64,000 bases of DNA from Schlesneria paludicola DSM 18645 (GCF_000255655.1 NZ_JH636436.1:99636-163635), one strand, 5' to 3'; positions 44,482 through 54,066 are shown, counted from the first letter of the stretch. The notes: generated from the letters alone by a model not told the origin. Numbers and translations: made by a program.

Positions 44482-46812
44482 GTGATCGCGTCGTTCTTTC
44501 GAAAAGTCGTCACGGGATTGCGTCGACTTAGTGGACAAGCGATCGAAATCAGTCTTTCCTCGGCACGGCATCGGTGCGAGCAAATCCAGCGGCGCATTGA
44601 GGAACTTTCGCCGTTGCGCGATGACGAATTGCAAAAGCGTGTCGTCGATGTCAGGGCTCGCACCCAGAGTGGGGCGACGCTGAACGACGTTCTGGTGGAA
44701 ATGTTTGCGCTGGTCAGCGTGGCTGCCCGGCGGACGCTGCACGTCACGCCGTTCGACGTGCAATTGCTCGCGGGGCTTGCGATTCATGAAGGCAAGATCG
44801 CGCAAATGCAGACCGGTGAGGGAAAAACTCTGGCGGCGGTGTTCCCCGCCTGTCTGAACGCCTTACTGGGCCGCGGCGTACATGTGCTGACGTTCAACGA
44901 CTACCTGGCCGAGCGCGATGCCAACTGGATGCGGCCGATTTACGAATGGCTTGGACTTTCGGTCGCCTGCGTGGTCTCACGGATGACGCCGAGCGAGCGT
45001 CGGGCCGCCTATCAGTGCGACGTCACTTATTCCACGGCAAAAGAAGCGGGCTTTGATTTCCTGCGGGATCAACTGGCGGCAAGTCCCGATCGCCATGTTC
45101 AGCGGGGGCATTTCTATGCGATCGTGGACGAGGCCGATTCGCTGCTGATCGATCAGGGGCGAATCCCGATGGTCATCGCCACCCGCAGCAGCAGCCATGC
45201 AGACGACCTATACCACTATGCCGATCTGGTGCGGCGGCTGCGGCCGCGAATTGACTATGGGACAGACTCGGCCTGGAGAAATGTCAGCTACAACCCGCCG
45301 GGACTCAATCGTCTGCGGCGTGAGTTAGGCTGTGGTGAGCTTCACACCGAAGAGAACGCCAATCTCTTGGCTCGGTTGAATCTGGCGCTGCACGCCGAGG
45401 TACTGATGCGGCGCGACGTTGATTACCTCGTGCGGGCGGGGCGGATCGAACTGGTCGACGAACTGACCGGACGCGTCGTCGAAAATCGCCGCTGGCCCTG
45501 GGGACTGCAGGCCGCCATCGAAGCCAAAGAGAAACTCGAGATTCAGCCGCAAGGCAAGATCTTGAACTCAATCACACTTCAGCATTTCTTGAAGTTGTAT
45601 GCGAGGATCGGTGGCATGACGGCGACCGCCGAAGAGGCCGCACACGAACTTCACGAATTCTACGACACCAGGATTGTGATCATTCCGCCGAACCGGCCCT
45701 GTCGCCGGCAGGATTTCTCGGACTGGATTTTTGTCACTCAGCGGCAGAAGTTCGCCGCCATCGTGGACGAGATCGACAGCGCGCACCGTCGGCGAAGGCC
45801 CGTACTTGTCGGAACCGCCAGTGTGGCAGAATCGGAATATCTCGCAGAGCAATTAATCCGGCGCGGCATTGCGTGCAATGTGCTGAATGCGAAGAACGAC
45901 GAGCGCGAAGCGGAACTCATTGCCGAGGCGGGGGCACTTGGAGCCGTGACGATTTCGACCAACATGGCAGGACGCGGTACCGACATTCGGTTGGGCGGTC
46001 ACGATGAGTCCGACCATCCGGCGGTCGTGGAACTGGGCGGCCTGTTTGTCATCGGAACCAGCCGGAACGAATCTCGACGAATCGACAATCAATTGCGGGG
46101 GCGGGCGGGACGTCAGGGGGATCCCGGCGACACTCGGTTCTTTGTCAGCTTTGAGGATGAACTGCTCGTCCATCACGGTCTCACCGAAGACGATGCAGGC
46201 CTGGCGAGGTCCGATGCGGGGGCGGAAAATCGTGCGGCGGGCGAACGGATCGCACATATCCAACGCGTGGTCGAGGGCGCGAATCTGGAGATTCATCGGA
46301 CGCTCAGAAAGTATTCCCATCTGGTCGAACAGCAACGTCGAACCGTTCAGGACTATCGCTTACTCGTCATGCGCGGTGTCGACGAAGTGAATCCGCTGCG
46401 ATTGTCTGAGGATGGGTTCTTCCAAAATCGTGTCGCCCGATTCGGACAGGCCGCCGTGGACAAGATTGAACGACAGGTCACGCTGCAGGCGATCGATGAT
46501 TGCTGGTCGGACTATCTCGAACGCGTGGCCGAAATCCGCGATGGCATCCATCTGGTCAGTATGGGCGGGTTCGATCCGCTGGTTGTCTATAACGACGAAC
46601 TGGCCAGCGCGTTCCGAACGTTTTTCAAACGCGTCGAAGCGAAGTCGTCGCTGGCGTTTCGCGAATTCTTCCAGCATCGCGAGACACTTTCCGATCACGA
46701 TGAGGCGACGAATGGGTCGTCGACCACGTGGACGTATATGGTGAATGACAATCCGATGGGGGATCTGTTTGAGCGGATTCGCCGGAACGTGAAGCAGGCG
46801 ATCTACAGGTAA
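44482..46812 (+). CDS. secA: SecA paralogue (accessory preprotein translocase ATPase)
   Basis: DEAD-like motor that drives proteins through SecYEG. GTG at 44482 preceded by GGTGAG is taken as start, giving 776 residues; the longer frame starts at TTG and runs through a repeat. Motifs: IHEGKIAQMQTGEGKTLAAV (Walker A, near 102-120), LTFNDYLAERDANWM, AIVDEADSLLID (Walker B, near 214-225), GGMTATAEEAAHEL, TISTNMAGRGTDIRLGG and RGRAGRQGDPGDTRFFVSFEDELL, followed by the helical wing/scaffold. It is clearly shorter than a canonical SecA and lacks the C-terminal Cys-rich SecB/zinc tail, ending at KQAIYR. Planctomycetes usually have a second such SecA; this is likely the accessory one. It is monocistronic. 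Confidence 0.9.
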   Translation: MIASFFRKVVTGLRRLSGQAIEISLSSARHRCEQIQRRIEELSPLRDDELQKRVVDVRARTQSGATLNDVLVEMFALVSVAARRTLHVTPFDVQLLAGLAIHEGKIAQMQTGEGKTLAAVFPACLNALLGRGVHVLTFNDYLAERDANWMRPIYEWLGLSVACVVSRMTPSERRAAYQCDVTYSTAKEAGFDFLRDQLAASPDRHVQRGHFYAIVDEADSLLIDQGRIPMVIATRSSSHADDLYHYADLVRRLRPRIDYGTDSAWRNVSYNPPGLNRLRRELGCGELHTEENANLLARLNLALHAEVLMRRDVDYLVRAGRIELVDELTGRVVENRRWPWGLQAAIEAKEKLEIQPQGKILNSITLQHFLKLYARIGGMTATAEEAAHELHEFYDTRIVIIPPNRPCRRQDFSDWIFVTQRQKFAAIVDEIDSAHRRRRPVLVGTASVAESEYLAEQLIRRGIACNVLNAKNDEREAELIAEAGALGAVTISTNMAGRGTDIRLGGHDESDHPAVVELGGLFVIGTSRNESRRIDNQLRGRAGRQGDPGDTRFFVSFEDELLVHHGLTEDDAGLARSDAGAENRAAGERIAHIQRVVEGANLEIHRTLRKYSHLVEQQRRTVQDYRLLVMRGVDEVNPLRLSEDGFFQNRVARFGQAAVDKIERQVTLQAIDDCWSDYLERVAEIRDGIHLVSMGGFDPLVVYNDELASAFRTFFKRVEAKSSLAFREFFQHRETLSDHDEATNGSSTTWTYMVNDNPMGDLFERIRRNVKQAIYR

Positions 46813-46852
46813 GACGAGGTGTCCAGTGGCGATGCCAAACGCGGTCATTTCT

Positions 46853-46979
46853 CGTTACCAAGCTCCCGCTTGGTGACGCTTTCTGCACATCAGAAATGTG
46901 TAGGTTGGTCCGAGACCACTTTGCGGCTCGACTGAAAATTGAATCGCATGAGGCGTTACCAAGCGGGAGCTTGGTAACG
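46853..46979. repeat. Family B paired-palindrome element, copy 4
   Basis: Left palindrome 46853-46878 (CGTTACCAAGCTCCCGCTTG..ACG), right palindrome 46954-46979 (CGTTACCAAGC..GCTTGGTAACG), interior of 75 bp with 'gcacatcagaaatgtgta', close to copy 1. It lies between the converging secA and DUF1549/DUF1553 genes. Confidence 0.87.
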
Positions 46980-47043
46980 AGGGGAACGAGGGGAACGAAC
47001 GAACAAACGTGAAGCACGTGATCCGCCGATGAGATCTTCCAGT

Positions 47044-49932
47044 TCAATCGACGAAGACGAACTCGTTTGTCAGCAGCAGGGCGTGTGCGAATTGGGACCA
47101 TGCGGCGGCGGTGGGTTCGGTTCCCAGGAATTCGCTGGCCAGTCGCAGTTCGTTTGGTTTCGGCGTTCGCTGGAACAAGATCTGATACAGGCGGCGGACA
47201 CGCTCGCCCACGTCAGTTTGAGAGCCAAGCTCAGGTCGTGTCGGAATGGTGTCGGCGACCGCTTCGATCAAGCGGCCATTCATCATGAACAGCGCTTGCG
47301 GTGAGATGGTGGTGGTCTCGCGCTGACCGCTGGTCGCGGCGGGGCTGGGGAAGTCGAACACGCTGTAGATGCCCGGCAGGTCGAGCCTGTTCAGGAACGA
47401 GTACAACGTACGGCGCGGTTGAAACCCGTCGAGGAGATTCTGGGAACGACCGCCGATTCGATCCTGCAACTGCCCGGTCACGAAGACCAGAGCGTCGCGC
47501 ATCGCTTCAAAATCAAGGCGGCGACGATTGAACCGATGCCACAACCGATTTTCAGGGTCGGTACCGTCGTTCGCCGCGTCGCTGACCTGGCGATAAACCT
47601 GGCTGGTCATCACGGTTCGCTGCATTCTTTTGACGGAATAGCGGCGACCAGATGCATCGTGGCGTGCAAGGTCGATGTTCTGACCCACAGTCGCCGGGCC
47701 GCTGAACTCTTTCGCGAGCCAATCGAGCAGTTCGGGATGCGTGGGGGGATCGCTGCGAACTCCGAAATCGCTAGGGGTTCGTACGAGTCCCAATCCGAAA
47801 TGGTCTTGCCACAAGCGATTCACGAAGACACGGGACGTCAGTGGATTGGCCGGATCGACGATCGCCTGGGCCATTTCCAATCGGCCACTACCCTGCTCGA
47901 ACGGGCGTCCATCGGAGATCGCCGACAGAAAATGCCGCGACACGGTCTCGCCGGGGCGACTGGGGTTGCCTCGTTGAAAGACGCGAGGTTCATGAAGTTC
48001 GCCATCGAGCAGAACCATGGCCCGGGGTGGGGCACCGGGACCATTGATGATCCATTGCTCGACGTCTTTCAGCACCTTCTGATATTCACCCTGCGATACA
48101 CGATCGGGTAACAGGGATAAGAAGCCCCAACCGAAGATGAGCGGAACGTTCGCCGGAGCAAACTCGCCATACAGTTCCTGACGCAGAGCTTCTTTGTCGG
48201 GGTCCTCGAATGCGACCGGAATGGGGCGCTTCAGAACAATGGCCTCTTGCAGCCGGACTTGCCATTCCTGGTGGACTGACTTCATCAAATCGCCGTACCG
48301 AGAGGCGAGTTCATCAATCGACGCGGGGGCGGTGGCGCCGGTGAACAGTGCCGTGACCAGGCGGTTCGTGGCCCCACGTGCACCGCGTATGATTTGCGTT
48401 TGCAGTCGGTCTCGTTCGGCGGCGAACTGGTCGTCTTTGGCTTTGGCCAACACGAACCAGGGACCCCAGACCGGATGCGTCGGCTCGAGCGCGTGGGTTT
48501 GTCCTGTCGTGACGGGCACGGCTGCGGTGGCGATCGGTTCAAGGACCGCGGATAGTTTTTCGAGATAAGACTGCCATCGAACGATCATCGCCGGATTCAG
48601 ATCGTCGGGGTCGGCGATCAACATAAAGTCGTCGACGGCGGGCCGTTCTGCCGCGGCACGAGCCGCCAGCAAGTATTCAGCGACGCGCGTTCTGGCTCCG
48701 TTGACCAGTGCGGCATGCTTCTGATGAATGAAATCGTCGAGCTTCTGTTGTCGCACCGACAGTTCGATCGTGAAGCGGTGATACTCGGCCGATTCTGTGG
48801 TCGTTGCGAGTTGAGGCGGGACGAGCGGTTCGACGGTACTGCGAAAGACACCGTACAGCGAATAATAGTCAGCGGTCGGAATGGGGTCGTACTTGTGGTC
48901 ATGACATCGCGCACAGGTGACCGTCAGACCCATCAACCCGCGTGTGACGACATCGATTCGATCGTCGATGATGTCGTGGACGTTGCCCATGAAATGGCTG
49001 CCGACGGTCAAATACCCCATCGCGGCCAGCGAACTGTCGTCACCGTGTCGATCGAGTTGATCCGCGGCCAGTTGTTCGACAATGAACTGATCGTACGGCT
49101 TGTCGTCGTTCAGCGACTTGATCACATAGTCCCGGTAGGTATAGGCCCAGGGATACGACGGTTCTTCGAAGAACACATAGCCCTTGTTGTCGGCATAACG
49201 GGCGACGTCGAGCCAATAGCGGCCCCAGCGTTCACCGTAGCGGGGCGATGAAAGCAAGCGATCGATCAGGCGTTCATAGGCATCGGGGGCCTGGTCAGCA
49301 AGGAATTCGGCCACGTCATCAGGCGTCGGTGGCAAGCCGTGCAGGTCAAACGTCGCGCGTCGAATCAGCGTACGACGATCGGCTTCGGGGGCGGGCGGTG
49401 TGGAGTTCGCATTGAGCTTTTCGAGCACGAATGCGTCGATGGGTGAACGGGGCCAGGTGTTGCCGGGGATGGCAGGGGCGACCGGGTTGGCGACGGGCTG
49501 GAAGGACCAGTGCGACTTCCAGGCACGGGCCCTGGCCGATCCTGCTTTTTCGATCGGCCACGGCAGACCCCAGTCGATCCAGCGCGAAAAAGCGGCCACT
49601 TGTTCGGGCGTCAATCGGCCATTCGGGGGCATCTTCAGTTCATCGTCATACCGGACGGCATGGACCAGCAGGCTCGCGGCGGCATCCCCGGACTTCACCG
49701 TCTCACCGCGATCGCCGCCTTGGAGTACCGCGGCACGTGAATCGAGCCTGAGACCTGATTCCTGTTTGGCGTCGGAATGGCAATTCCAGCATTGGGCTGC
49801 CAGGACCGGGCGGATTTGTTTTTCGAAGAATTCGATCTGTTCGCGCGGAAATTCGACGTCAGCGCCAGATGCCGCCACGACAGAGAACAAACCGCACAGA
49901 ATCGTTTTGATCAGACAAATGTTCGCTCGCAT
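47044..49932 (-). CDS. Planctomycete cytochrome c / DUF1549 / DUF1553 protein
   Basis: A 962-residue exported protein. ATG at 49932 follows a TTG-opened frame and gives a signal peptide (1-24, CLIKTILCGLFSVVAASGA). The heme-binding motif C48-W-N-C51-H52 marks the PSCyt1 domain (IRPVLAAQCWNCHSDAKQESGLRLDS). DUF1549 follows (about 150-360: AFVLEKLN, LIRRATFDLHGLPPTPDDV, YGERWGRYWLDVARYADNKGY), then a linker and DUF1553 (about 640-920: PLTSRVFVNRLWQDHFGLGLVRTPSDFG, FNRRRLDFEAMRDALVFVTG, ALFMMNGRLIEAVADTI). A CxRCHDHKYDPI motif (CARCHDHKYDPI) may be a second heme or metal site. These proteins typically pair with a DUF1501 partner; none is adjacent. Function is unknown, likely envelope redox or polymer-related. 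Confidence 0.95.
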   Translation of the reverse strand: MRANICLIKTILCGLFSVVAASGADVEFPREQIEFFEKQIRPVLAAQCWNCHSDAKQESGLRLDSRAAVLQGGDRGETVKSGDAAASLLVHAVRYDDELKMPPNGRLTPEQVAAFSRWIDWGLPWPIEKAGSARARAWKSHWSFQPVANPVAPAIPGNTWPRSPIDAFVLEKLNANSTPPAPEADRRTLIRRATFDLHGLPPTPDDVAEFLADQAPDAYERLIDRLLSSPRYGERWGRYWLDVARYADNKGYVFFEEPSYPWAYTYRDYVIKSLNDDKPYDQFIVEQLAADQLDRHGDDSSLAAMGYLTVGSHFMGNVHDIIDDRIDVVTRGLMGLTVTCARCHDHKYDPIPTADYYSLYGVFRSTVEPLVPPQLATTTESAEYHRFTIELSVRQQKLDDFIHQKHAALVNGARTRVAEYLLAARAAAERPAVDDFMLIADPDDLNPAMIVRWQSYLEKLSAVLEPIATAAVPVTTGQTHALEPTHPVWGPWFVLAKAKDDQFAAERDRLQTQIIRGARGATNRLVTALFTGATAPASIDELASRYGDLMKSVHQEWQVRLQEAIVLKRPIPVAFEDPDKEALRQELYGEFAPANVPLIFGWGFLSLLPDRVSQGEYQKVLKDVEQWIINGPGAPPRAMVLLDGELHEPRVFQRGNPSRPGETVSRHFLSAISDGRPFEQGSGRLEMAQAIVDPANPLTSRVFVNRLWQDHFGLGLVRTPSDFGVRSDPPTHPELLDWLAKEFSGPATVGQNIDLARHDASGRRYSVKRMQRTVMTSQVYRQVSDAANDGTDPENRLWHRFNRRRLDFEAMRDALVFVTGQLQDRIGGRSQNLLDGFQPRRTLYSFLNRLDLPGIYSVFDFPSPAATSGQRETTTISPQALFMMNGRLIEAVADTIPTRPELGSQTDVGERVRRLYQILFQRTPKPNELRLASEFLGTEPTAAAWSQFAHALLLTNEFVFVD

Positions 49933-50272
49933 AAACAACAATGTATACGCAGTGGGGAACGAGATTCTACCCAAAATGCGGAACGAGCGTCGTGAGAATC
50001 CGGTTGGACGGCCGCGTGTGTCGATGGTGTTCAGTGGTCTGTGGTGACGATGTCTTGATGAGATGACAACGTGGCGTCGTTGCGTTTGCGAGTGCCGCCC
50101 GTGGAATGGTACAAGTCATTGTTGATGCCTGGGGTGCAAGCGGCACAGCCACTCTGCCCTGACAAGTGTGCATGCAGCGCCCTCGGGCTGGTCGACTTGC
50201 TTGTCGCGAGCAGATCGACGCGTCAAATCCGGTTCTCGACAACTCCACTCGTTGTACCCCATGGTGAAACAG
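49933..50272. other. Gene-free divergent interval
   Basis: About 340 bases between the divergently transcribed DUF1549/DUF1553 and epimerase genes. No repeat or RNA gene recognised; both promoters should lie here, but I see no box pair strong enough to name. An open frame precedes the epimerase start but does not resemble any family. Confidence 0.4.
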
Positions 50273-51190
50273 ATGACGAATCCGATTCTTGATCGACGTG
50301 ATTTCCTGAAGGCCGCTAGTCTGGCCGTATCCGCCGGCGCAATGGCTCTGAATAGCTCGGCGTTACAAGCCGCCGATTCCAAGCTAAAGCTTCGCAAAGC
50401 GGTCAAGCTGAGTATGGTACGGGGCAAGGGGACCTTGCTCGACAAGTTCAAGATGGTCAAAGAAGCCGGTTTCGAAGGGGTCGATGTCGACAGCGATCAG
50501 CCCGTCGAAGAGGTGAAGCGTGCGATGACCGAATCCGGTCTGATCGTGCATGGGATGGTCGACTATGTCCACTGGGGCCAACCGCTCAGCAGTCCCGATG
50601 CGGCGGTCCGCGCCAAGGGTGTGGAAGTGCTGCAGAAATGTCTGCGCGAAACCAAAGTCTACGGCGGCACCACGGTCCTGCTCGTTCCGGCCGTCGTCAA
50701 TAAAGAGATCTCGTACGAAGACGCCTACAAACGATCCCAGGTCGAGATCAAGAAGTGTCTGCCACTGGCATCGGAACTGGGCATCAAGATTCTGTTCGAG
50801 AATGTCTGGAACAACTTCCTGCTCAGCCCAGTCGAGATGGCTCGCTATATTGACGAGTTCAACAGCCCTGACGTGGGGTGCTATTTCGACGTGGGCAACA
50901 TCGTCAATTACGGCTGGCCAGAGCACTGGATCAGAACGCTGGGTCCACGAATCGGCAAGCTTGATATCAAGGAATTCAGTCGCAAAATCGCCAATGAAAA
51001 AGGGAAGGGCGCGGGATTCGGTGTGGAGATTGGTGACGGTGATTGCGACTGGCCGGCGGTGATCACGGCTCTGAAGGAAATCGGCTATTCAGGTTGGGCC
51101 ACGGCCGAAGTCGCGGGCGGCGAACTGGATCGCTTGACCGAGATCGCGCGCCGGATGGATGAGCACATTATCAATCCGTACAACGCGTAG
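50273..51190 (+). CDS. Tat-exported sugar phosphate isomerase/epimerase-like protein
   Basis: A 305-residue xylose-isomerase-like TIM barrel protein. ATG at 50273 has GGTGA six bases upstream. The N-terminus RRDFLKAASLAVSAGAMAL is a Tat signal, so it acts outside the cytoplasm. Barrel motifs include EAGFEGVDVDSD, GGTTVLLVPAVVNKE, LGIKILFENVWNNFLLSP (Glu ligand), SPDVGCYFDVGNIVNYG (Asp), RIGKLDIKEFS (Asp) and WATAEVAGG (Glu), enough for a divalent metal site. Planctomycetes have many such exported epimerase-like proteins; substrate unknown. It converges on the sigma factor gene. Confidence 0.9.
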   Translation: MTNPILDRRDFLKAASLAVSAGAMALNSSALQAADSKLKLRKAVKLSMVRGKGTLLDKFKMVKEAGFEGVDVDSDQPVEEVKRAMTESGLIVHGMVDYVHWGQPLSSPDAAVRAKGVEVLQKCLRETKVYGGTTVLLVPAVVNKEISYEDAYKRSQVEIKKCLPLASELGIKILFENVWNNFLLSPVEMARYIDEFNSPDVGCYFDVGNIVNYGWPEHWIRTLGPRIGKLDIKEFSRKIANEKGKGAGFGVEIGDGDCDWPAVITALKEIGYSGWATAEVAGGELDRLTEIARRMDEHIINPYNA

Positions 51191-51207
51191 TAGGGGGACG
51201 TCGGCGA

Positions 51208-52488
51208 TCAAAACGCCGGTAACCACGCGGACCAGCGCATCGCGGCAACCACGAGTGTTCCCGCGAGGATCGCGAGCACCGCGTGAAAGTTGGATGTTTC
51301 CAGCTGACGCGTTGTGCTCGCTCGCAGGGTTCTTGGCACAAAGGTGCCAAGCAGGATCGCCAGCAGGGCCGTCGCCAGAATCAATCCAATCCAGTCTCGG
51401 CAAACGGCCGCCGTGGCAAACATCCAGGCCGTTGACCCTGTAATGGCGATCCCAATGTTCCACGCCGCCCCTCGTGTCGGAAAAGGACTTTCGTCAGTTC
51501 GTTGAATGACCGCTTGTTCTTCCTTCGTACCATGCTCGCGTTTGATCGCCTTGAGTCGACGATTACCGAGCGTGATCGAGAGTGGTAGCAATAAGCCATA
51601 GAGCCCCCAAATCAGTTCCGATGTTCCGCGTGGTGCGTTCGGGAACCAGGTTCGCATCGCCGATTGAGCCGCGAGGAGTGCGGCAATCAGGAGGGAGATC
51701 CAAGCGATGAATCGCCAGAGAAATCGCCGCTCGATGCTGGACGTGGCATTGTCGAGCGAACGCTTGGAGCCATAGGCCCCGCCTGCGATGCCGACCAGGG
51801 GGCCCAGCAGTGCTCCAAGCCCGGCCCAGGAAGTCAGTCCGGTCGTGGCTGCGACACCGGCTGTCTTGGCTGCGCCGCTGGCGGGCAATGCGAGCAAGAT
51901 TGAGCCAACAAATCCGTGCGAGACTTTTCGTTTGGACAGTGTCGTCTCGACGAACTCGGCCACTTTCTCTTCCAGCAGTTTTCGGCCTCGGGAAAGACGC
52001 TGCCGAACGACGTCGGGAGAGATGTCGAGTGCGGCGGCCACTTCGTCTGTGGTGGATTCGTTGCGATAGTACAGAATCATCGGCTCGCGATACGTTTCTG
52101 GAATCTTGTCCAGCACCGACCAAAGCAGCTCGGCTTCTTCGCGCGCGATGGCTTGCTGTTCGGGGGATTCGGCCGGTCGCGATGCTGTTTGATCGTCGAG
52201 CGGTTCCGAGGACTCGCGGGCAATCTGTCGTCGTTCGTTCCGAACCAGATTCTTGGCGATCCCACAAAGCCACGCCGCGATCCGTGATGGATCGGCGAGA
52301 TCAAAATTGCGTTTCCATGCTGTAATGAACGCCTGCTGCGCAATGTCTTCGCTGCGCGCGAAATCTCCGACCTGACTATACGCAACACCAACAACCAGAT
52401 CGCGATATCGTTCCACGAGTTCGGCGAATGCCGTTCGATCACCGTCTCGCACGGCCAGGATCAGTACGTCGTCTGACGTCTTCGTCAT
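51208..52488 (-). CDS. ECF sigma factor fused to a multi-helix membrane domain
   Basis: A 426-residue protein. ATG at 52488 (AGAGG nine bases upstream) overlaps the stop of the M16 peptidase gene by four bases (ATGA), so translation is coupled. Residues 8-85 form sigma region 2 (RDGDRTAFAELVERYRDLVVGVAYSQVGDFARSEDIAQQAFITAWK), and 122-172 sigma region 4 with a helix-turn-helix (YRNESTTDEVAAALDISPDVVRQRLSRGRKLLEE). After about 190 there are roughly six membrane helices (SHGFVGSILLALPASGA; GALLGPLVGIAGG; FIAWISLLIAALLAAQSA; LIWGLYGLLLPLSITLG; AAVCRDWIGLILATALLAILLG; FHAVLAILAGTLVVAAM). ECF sigmas with C-terminal membrane parts are known in planctomycetes and acidobacteria; here an anti-sigma factor is missing, so membrane tethering may regulate it. 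Confidence 0.9.
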   Translation of the reverse strand: MTKTSDDVLILAVRDGDRTAFAELVERYRDLVVGVAYSQVGDFARSEDIAQQAFITAWKRNFDLADPSRIAAWLCGIAKNLVRNERRQIARESSEPLDDQTASRPAESPEQQAIAREEAELLWSVLDKIPETYREPMILYYRNESTTDEVAAALDISPDVVRQRLSRGRKLLEEKVAEFVETTLSKRKVSHGFVGSILLALPASGAAKTAGVAATTGLTSWAGLGALLGPLVGIAGGAYGSKRSLDNATSSIERRFLWRFIAWISLLIAALLAAQSAMRTWFPNAPRGTSELIWGLYGLLLPLSITLGNRRLKAIKREHGTKEEQAVIQRTDESPFPTRGAAWNIGIAITGSTAWMFATAAVCRDWIGLILATALLAILLGTFVPRTLRASTTRQLETSNFHAVLAILAGTLVVAAMRWSAWLPAF

Positions 52489-53840
52489 TGTCCCTCTCCC
52501 GCGTTCGAGGGACCCAGTGGAAGAATATGGACCACTCTTCGAGACTCTGTTGTGACGGTGTCGCGGACCAGCTTTGTCAGTTGTGCCGCGCTCATTCGTG
52601 CGGATGGTTTGGGGGCCGCTTCGGATTCCTGCCCGAGCAACCGAGCTTGCATGATGCGATTCAGGGCATCCTGCAGCATGCACAAACCGATGGCTTCGGA
52701 TTCTTTCCGCCCTCCTTGCATCAGGGTCGGCGCGGTCTGTCGAATCTGACGCCAGGTCGTTGCCGTCTTCGCCTGAGCTGCCAACAGGGGCAATTGCACT
52801 GCCACCGTTGCGCAGGCTTTGTTCAGTAAGGTTTCGAAACGCGAGATCAATAGCGCTTCGACTTGAGCGATGTCCTCGCCGTCGCGGAGGGATGCATACG
52901 CGAATAAAGGTAAATCACCCACAATCCAGGAGTTGTTCGAACAACTGACGTGATGGCATTTTGCTTTCAATTCCGCATCGTCGGACAGTGATTGCATCGC
53001 GAACAAACCAAGTATGCTCAGCGCGGTGCCGTCTGATGTTTTCGCCGGCGGTTTCCAGGCGATGCAGACGCCGCGAACTTTCGAATCCCAACGAATGGAG
53101 TGATGTTTGGGGATGCTGTTCCAATCCCATTCGGGGACGACATGTTCCGACGCGGGAATGGAACTGAGTTGGGCATTCAGGGCCTCACGTGCATCGTGGG
53201 CAGTGATGGCTCCCGTGATCGCGATCGTGAGATGTTTGGGGTTGTAATACTGCATGTGAAAGGCCTTCAAGTCATCGATATCGAACGCTTCCATGCCACC
53301 TCGAACCAAGGCTCGATCGGATTGAAACCGCCAGGCGTGACTACAGGCCATAAAGGCGTGCTTCAGCATCCCGCTGGACGGGTTTGCTTCGACGACGTCC
53401 GTTTCCTGATAGCACCGTTTGGCTTCGGTGACGAGTCGCTGACGCTCGACGGTGAAGCGTTGAATTCGATCTCGTTCGATCTGCAAGACCTTGAGGAACT
53501 GGTCTTTGGGTACGAGGTAGTCATAGTGCGTCAGCGTTGGCAATGTTTCCGCGTTGGCAAGCCCAATTTGATTGAGGAACTGCATTGCCTCGCGCTCTGC
53601 AAATCCCTCGCATGGTGAACAGCACACGAGATGTTCGAGTAAATGTGCCGCCTGCACCATGCCTTCGGGTTCGTGCAAGAATCCGACGTGATAGACCATC
53701 TCCATCGCGATCGTGTCGGCCTGCTCGATCGTATTGACGGAGACTGCCACTCCATTCGTCAATCGAAACGAATTCACTTGAGCGGTTGCCGGAATCGACA
53801 TCGCCAGGATGACCGCCAATGTGGACCATTGTTTGAACAC
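52485..53840 (-). CDS. M16-family (insulinase-like) peptidase
   Basis: A 451-residue exported peptidase. GTG at 53840 with GAGG nine bases upstream is taken as start; the longer frame begins at TTG. Signal peptide 1-21 (STLAVILAMSIPATAQ). The inverted zinc motif is His66-Leu-Leu-Glu69-His70 in QAAHLLEHLV, with candidate third ligand Glu139 in RLVTEAKRCYQE, 69 residues later (family spacing is usually slightly longer). The M16 fold continues with DLKAFHMQYYNPKHLTIAITGAI. The second, inactive M16 half is shortened. It is upstream of and translationally coupled to the ECF sigma factor, hinting at a protease-dependent signalling pair. Confidence 0.82.
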   Translation of the reverse strand: MFKQWSTLAVILAMSIPATAQVNSFRLTNGVAVSVNTIEQADTIAMEMVYHVGFLHEPEGMVQAAHLLEHLVCCSPCEGFAEREAMQFLNQIGLANAETLPTLTHYDYLVPKDQFLKVLQIERDRIQRFTVERQRLVTEAKRCYQETDVVEANPSSGMLKHAFMACSHAWRFQSDRALVRGGMEAFDIDDLKAFHMQYYNPKHLTIAITGAITAHDAREALNAQLSSIPASEHVVPEWDWNSIPKHHSIRWDSKVRGVCIAWKPPAKTSDGTALSILGLFAMQSLSDDAELKAKCHHVSCSNNSWIVGDLPLFAYASLRDGEDIAQVEALLISRFETLLNKACATVAVQLPLLAAQAKTATTWRQIRQTAPTLMQGGRKESEAIGLCMLQDALNRIMQARLLGQESEAAPKPSARMSAAQLTKLVRDTVTTESRRVVHILPLGPSNAGEGQ

Positions 53841-54006
53841 CGTTGCGTCCTCGTCGTTAGAAAAAACGTCCTGTCCGTAAGCAAGTGTCGCCACACGGCA
53901 GAGTGTGACAGGAATTTTGGAAGATTTCTTTGCGGAACATTGATTTGAAGGATGACCGGTCCGATCAGCAACCGCCAAGCGGAGCTCCCCTGAATTGTCT
54001 TTTCCC

Positions 54007-54059
54007 TTGACACTCTAGGGGAGTCGCTTTAGGCTCATTCCCCTAGTCATTCTAGTGGA
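54007..54059 (+). promoter_or_regulatory. padR promoter with overlapping operator half-sites
   Basis: A -35 box TTGACA (54007-54012) and a -10 box TAGGCT (54030-54035) are spaced by 17 bases. The same region has an inverted repeat CTAGGGGA (54015-54022) / TCCCCTAG (54039-54046) flanking the -10, and a further copy TCTAGTGGA (54051-54059), close to TCTAGGGGA at 54014-54022, that overlaps the GGAG ribosome binding site. The placement fits an autoregulatory PadR operator. Boxes are matched by eye; no start site is known. Confidence 0.6.
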
Positions 54060-54066
54060 GTTGATT

